In this document: positions 60,988 through 64,000 of the stretch, one piece after another
How the letters are laid out: each line of letters opens with the position of its first letter
Numbering within the stretch: the first letter of the stretch is position 1
Origin: Begonia masoniana
Taxonomy: Eukaryota; Streptophyta; Magnoliopsida; Cucurbitales; Begoniaceae
Direction: 5' to 3'
Assembly: GCA_022432975.1 (NCBI GenBank)
Contig: CM039514.1
Span: 9,965,519 to 10,029,518 of the forward strand
Length of the DNA stretch: 64,000 nt
Notes under the pieces: generated by a model
The model's database searches: none
What the model was told of the DNA's origin: nothing
What the model saw: the letters and a program-made list of their open reading frames with translations, nothing else
Position numbers and translations under genes: made by a program

Positions 60988-61655
60988 ATTTAAGTTGAAG
61001 GTTTTTGAAAATCATGGTTTGATTCTTCGAAGGTATCGAACGATTTCATGTTTGTAATTTTGGTGCGTGAAATTTTCAAAGGGAAAAAGAAATTAGAAAT
61101 TAAAAAAAAACGGTGAAAAGAAAAGGTGAAAAAGAATTCACCTTTTCTAGATTGTCTTCTTCAACAGTGAAGAAGAACAGAGGAGGTTTGTCTTCTTCAA
61201 CAGAGACTTTTGTTGTGTTCTGCTCGACCACGAAGAACAGAACAGCAACCGCGATAGAGATAGAGAACAGGGAGCCTTAAGGAGAATAGGCTCAACCGTG
61301 AAGAAGGAATCGGAGCCCTAGCGTTGTTCGCCGTGGCACGAACAGAAAAACACCGCCGCTGATCTGCTCCGATGCAGACCCAAGAAAAATCGTCACTGTC
61401 GTTTAGAATTCGCTGCTCGTCAGGAAGTCGACGCCAGCCGAATAGAAAAGACCTCGCCTTCTCTCCGTTCAGAACACCCCGAGCACAGCAGAAAAACCCC
61501 TGCTGCCGACGTTGCTCCTGTCGCTCGAAATAGCAGCAACCTCCGAGCAGCAGTCCACCTTTCACCCAATTAGTCAGCCGGCCAGCTTGCTCTGATTGTG
61601 TAGTCTCCGACTGGATCTATTCTACTCTAACAGCAGTGAAATTTGTGATATTTTG
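60988..61655 (+). mobile_element. Leader of the 60700 copia element, cut by a gypsy LTR
   Basis: Non-coding sequence after the PBS, with purine-rich GAAGAAGAACAGAGG repeats (61140-61250). No gag is reached before the gypsy LTR at 61656. The minus frame 61565-61197 has no recognisable domain and I treat it as chance. Confidence 0.55.
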
Positions 61656-61991
61656 TGTAACGCCCCGGCTCGGTGCGCTACTTTGCTCACCCTTACCACG
61701 TTTAAAACGAAGTTTAAAATAATTTTTGATAAAATTTTGACTCGATTTTTGGATTTTTCGAACCCTAAAAAATAGTTGGAAAACGTGCATAAAATACATA
61801 CCAAACGTGTCGAAAAAGGTCGGGTTAAAACATAATTGAAATAGGAAACGTTTTTAAAAAAATCAAGTTGGCACACCATGGGCGCCGCGCGCGTGCACCG
61901 GTGCGCGCGTCGCCCAGGCAGTGCGCGCTGTTGCTGCGAGCACCTCGCATGCAGCAGCTCGCCGCGCGCAGCACACCCGTGCACGTGAGGT

Positions 61992-62076
61992 GCCGATCGA
62001 TCGGCAAAAGTGTCGATCGATCGGCAACCTCTCGGGTTGTCGCTCAATGAATAGCACAAAATGCCGATCGATCGGC
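61992..62076. repeat. GCCGATCGATCGGC palindromes
   Basis: Perfect 14-bp palindrome at 61992-62005 and 62063-62076, with CGATCGATCG at 62014-62023 between. Equivalent in position to the GATC palindromes of the LTRs at 47.6 and 49.8 kb. Confidence 0.93.
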
Positions 62077-62749
62077 GCTGGGCGCAGTGCGCGCTGTGCC
62101 CAGCCCGGCGCCAGTGCGCCCTCTGCGTGCACCTTCGGCCACTAGCGCGCCTCCCTCACTCTTCTTTCACTTTTTCACCATTTCCTTCAATTCTCACCCA
62201 ACCAAAACAACTAAAACTAACCCAAAACTTTTCTTGACATTTCCCACTTTCCGACACGTGAAAATCCCGAAAACCCGACTCTAAAGCATTAGCGAAAACG
62301 TGAAAATTCATGAAAACAAACAACGCATTGTTAATAAAACTCGAGCAGCATAAAGATTAATGTTTTGAAAACCATAACCCTGAAAACAAATACATACAAC
62401 AATTCCCAAAATAATATTCACAAGGTTTATAAAATCATTATCATTTATACAAACAAAATCCAAACAGAACTACCAAAACCCACACCTCCCAGCAACAATG
62501 GTCGAGACGCCCCAACAACTGTCTGCACTTGCATGCCTCGTGCGTCACTGACTGCGCCCTAATCCTGGCCTCCCTCATGGAGCTCACCTGCAATCCTGTC
62601 GTCACCTACACCATAGAACATAAAACGTAAGCTTAATGTTTAGCAAGTAGAGAATAATGCATGTCAACACACACAATGTACACACAACCCTAACACATGC
62701 AGTTTCTACTCGCTATGTTGTTCTCGTTTCATTTTCGTTTCATTATTCA

Positions 62750-63115
62750 TTCATGGAGCCCCTCGCGAGTGCTAATCTAGCACCCTAACGCAACTGGGCA
62801 GCTCCAATAAAGTCTCTCACAGGTGTCACCCTAACGCGATGGGGCGACTCCGACTCTATTATTCTCGTTTCTTTTTCTTTATCTTTCATAAAGCCTCTCG
62901 TGAGTGCTAACCTAGCACCCTAACGCGACTGGATGGCTCTAATAGAGTCCCTCAGGTGTCACCCTAACGCGACAGGGCAACTCTTATAGAGTCTCTCGCG
63001 AGTGGCACCCTAACTTCCAATTGAGTCCCTCACAAGTGTCACCCTAATGTGATTGGGCAACTCCAATAGAGTCCCTCGCCGGTGCCAACTTAACGCGACT
63101 GGGCGACTTCAATAA
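62750..63115. repeat. Degenerate tandem repeats CACCCTAACGCGACTGGGC
   Basis: Six to seven units of roughly 45-60 bp built from GAGTCCCTCGCGAGTG and CACCCTAACGCGACTGGGCGA, with many substitutions and length changes. Confidence 0.88.
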
Positions 63116-63250
63116 TTATCACAGTGCGTTTTATGCTAAAACTCGTATTTTCGTAATTCAAAACCATGATGTATGTCACCCAATTGCTTAATTCAACACA
63201 AAACAAAATAACCAAACAAACAGACAAATCCTTACCGTTCAATGGTGTAA

Positions 63251-63881
63251 GCCCGAAGGCAAAACACAAACATCCTCTACTTACCTAAATTCCCGCAACA
63301 CACTTACTCACTTCGGTTATACCAAATGCATGACTCGTTAACCTAGCACATAAAAGGGAAAAACACTTAAAAACCATTAAGATAAATCTAAGGAATACAT
63401 CAACTAAATCTTATAACCACTTAACCAATTTTAAAGCACAAATCCCCAAAAACCCGAATTTCTCTCATTATCCATCGTCCAACTTCAATCGGCTATAACT
63501 TACTCTTTTTTTCAACGAATTTACACGTTCCACCCCATTCCGTAAACCTCTACATGTCTACTTTCCATTGAATCAATCAAATTTAGTAACCAAACACCAT
63601 GGCTGATCAGATTACACCAAAACAGAATCGGCCACATTGATCAACAAATCCAGTTTTTCACAACTTCCACCCATTCTCTAATCTAACTACCTAAGCAACC
63701 TAAACTAACCTATCTAAGGGTTAAAACATCAAATTTAACAAGAAAACCAGCAAAAGAATGGGAATTTTCCGACCCCTCACATAGGGTTTCCCAAACCCTA
63801 ATAAAACTCCACAAAAACTCATCAAAATATTGAAAAATCTTCACCTAAATGCATTACTAACAAAACCCATTAAAAACTCAC
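63251..63881 (-). other. LTR splice cassette H
   Basis: Sense: donor TTAAG|GTGAGTTTT at 63881, intron-like 63343-63881 (539 nt) ending TTATGTGCTAG, micro-exon 63285-63342 (58 nt, GTTAACGAGTCATGC...GGAATTTAG), donor GTAAGTAGAG at 63284, the UUCG hairpin GCCTTCGGGC at 63251-63260, then TTACACCA. Confidence 0.6.
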
Positions 63882-64000
63882 CTTAAAACCTTGAAAAATC
63901 TTCACCAAAATGAGCTTGAAATCTTAACAATGGAGGACTCAAGGTTTCACGATGGAAGAAGAAGAAGAAGAAGGTAAGTTATTGCCATTTAACCCTCACT

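Larger units (their letters stand above)
61656..64000 (-). mobile_element. Gypsy LTR, runs past the window end
   Basis: Plus strand starts TGTAACGCCCCGGCTCGG, as the LTR at 23211 does. It has GC-rich GCGCGC text with palindromes (61992-62076), the AAGCTTAATG stem region near 62625, degenerate tandem repeats (62750-63110), and the splice cassette (63251-63881). At least 2345 bp long. Frames in the GC-rich part are non-coding. Confidence 0.85.

Noticed and set aside
61197..61565. 122-codon minus-strand frame
   Set aside because: Lies in the leader of a plus-strand copia element, has no recognisable domain and no family counterpart I know.

Overview
This is plant nuclear DNA, very probably from a eudicot. 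It holds spliced genes, Ty1/copia SIRE (Maximus-type) and Ty3/gypsy chromovirus retrotransposons, Cassandra TRIMs (LTRs carrying a 5S rRNA-like segment), a tRNA-derived SINE and a nucleosome-length satellite. There is one 100-N scaffold gap (47904-48003). I could not fix the species. Almost everything left of 56 kb is nested, decayed repeat DNA of the kind found in pericentromeric heterochromatin.

Layout. 1-10071: minus-strand SIRE copia element with gag, a broken pol and a broken third ORF. Its left LTR starts outside the window and carries about 20 copies of a 46-bp repeat; its right LTR carries three. 10072-12911: two gypsy-type LTR pieces. 12912-16425 and 28292-31840: one AT-rich satellite of about 163 bp, split by a minus-strand Tekay/Del-like gypsy element (16426-28291, near-matching 5-bp target duplication). 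Inside that element lie a solo LTR (23211-25323, perfect TSD TAATA) and a Cassandra LTR-internal unit wedged between the gypsy primer-binding site and the gypsy 5' LTR. A SINE-like insert sits in the satellite at about 29.25-29.47 kb. 31841-34510: fragments of two other chromoviruses (Galadriel-like and CRM/Reina-like) joined end to end. 34511-39847: a very long A-rich leader holding a complete Cassandra (36748-37767, TSD CCTAT). 39848-41528: LTR of that element. 41529-47342: second, truncated SIRE element. 47343-54215: gypsy LTRs, one (49484-52123) being a solo LTR with TSD GCTTG nested in another. 54640-56352: plus-strand copia remnant with its 3' LTR. 58062-59953: the only convincing host gene, a four-exon enone/quinone oxidoreductase. 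60700-61655: copia 5' LTR, PBS and leader. 61656-end: another gypsy LTR running off the window.

The most interesting signal is inside the long gypsy LTRs. Eight LTR copies of several diverged families share, in the sense direction, an intron-like segment (GTRAG...AG), a 45-58 nt micro-exon, a second strong 5' splice site (GTAAGT in seven of eight), a short hairpin (GGCCCTTAAGGCCC, or GCC-UUCG-GGC with the stable UUCG tetraloop) and the tail CTACAYCAC. The two LTRs of the 16.4-28.3 kb element lack the intron precisely at the predicted exon junction, as expected if a spliced RNA had been reverse transcribed. The same LTRs carry a hypervariable block of GATC-centred palindromes or short tandem repeats about 240-700 bp from the sense 3' end. 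One word family (TTTGTCGTTTAGCGATCGG with an adjoining GGTAGATG-like tail) recurs in both copia and gypsy elements.
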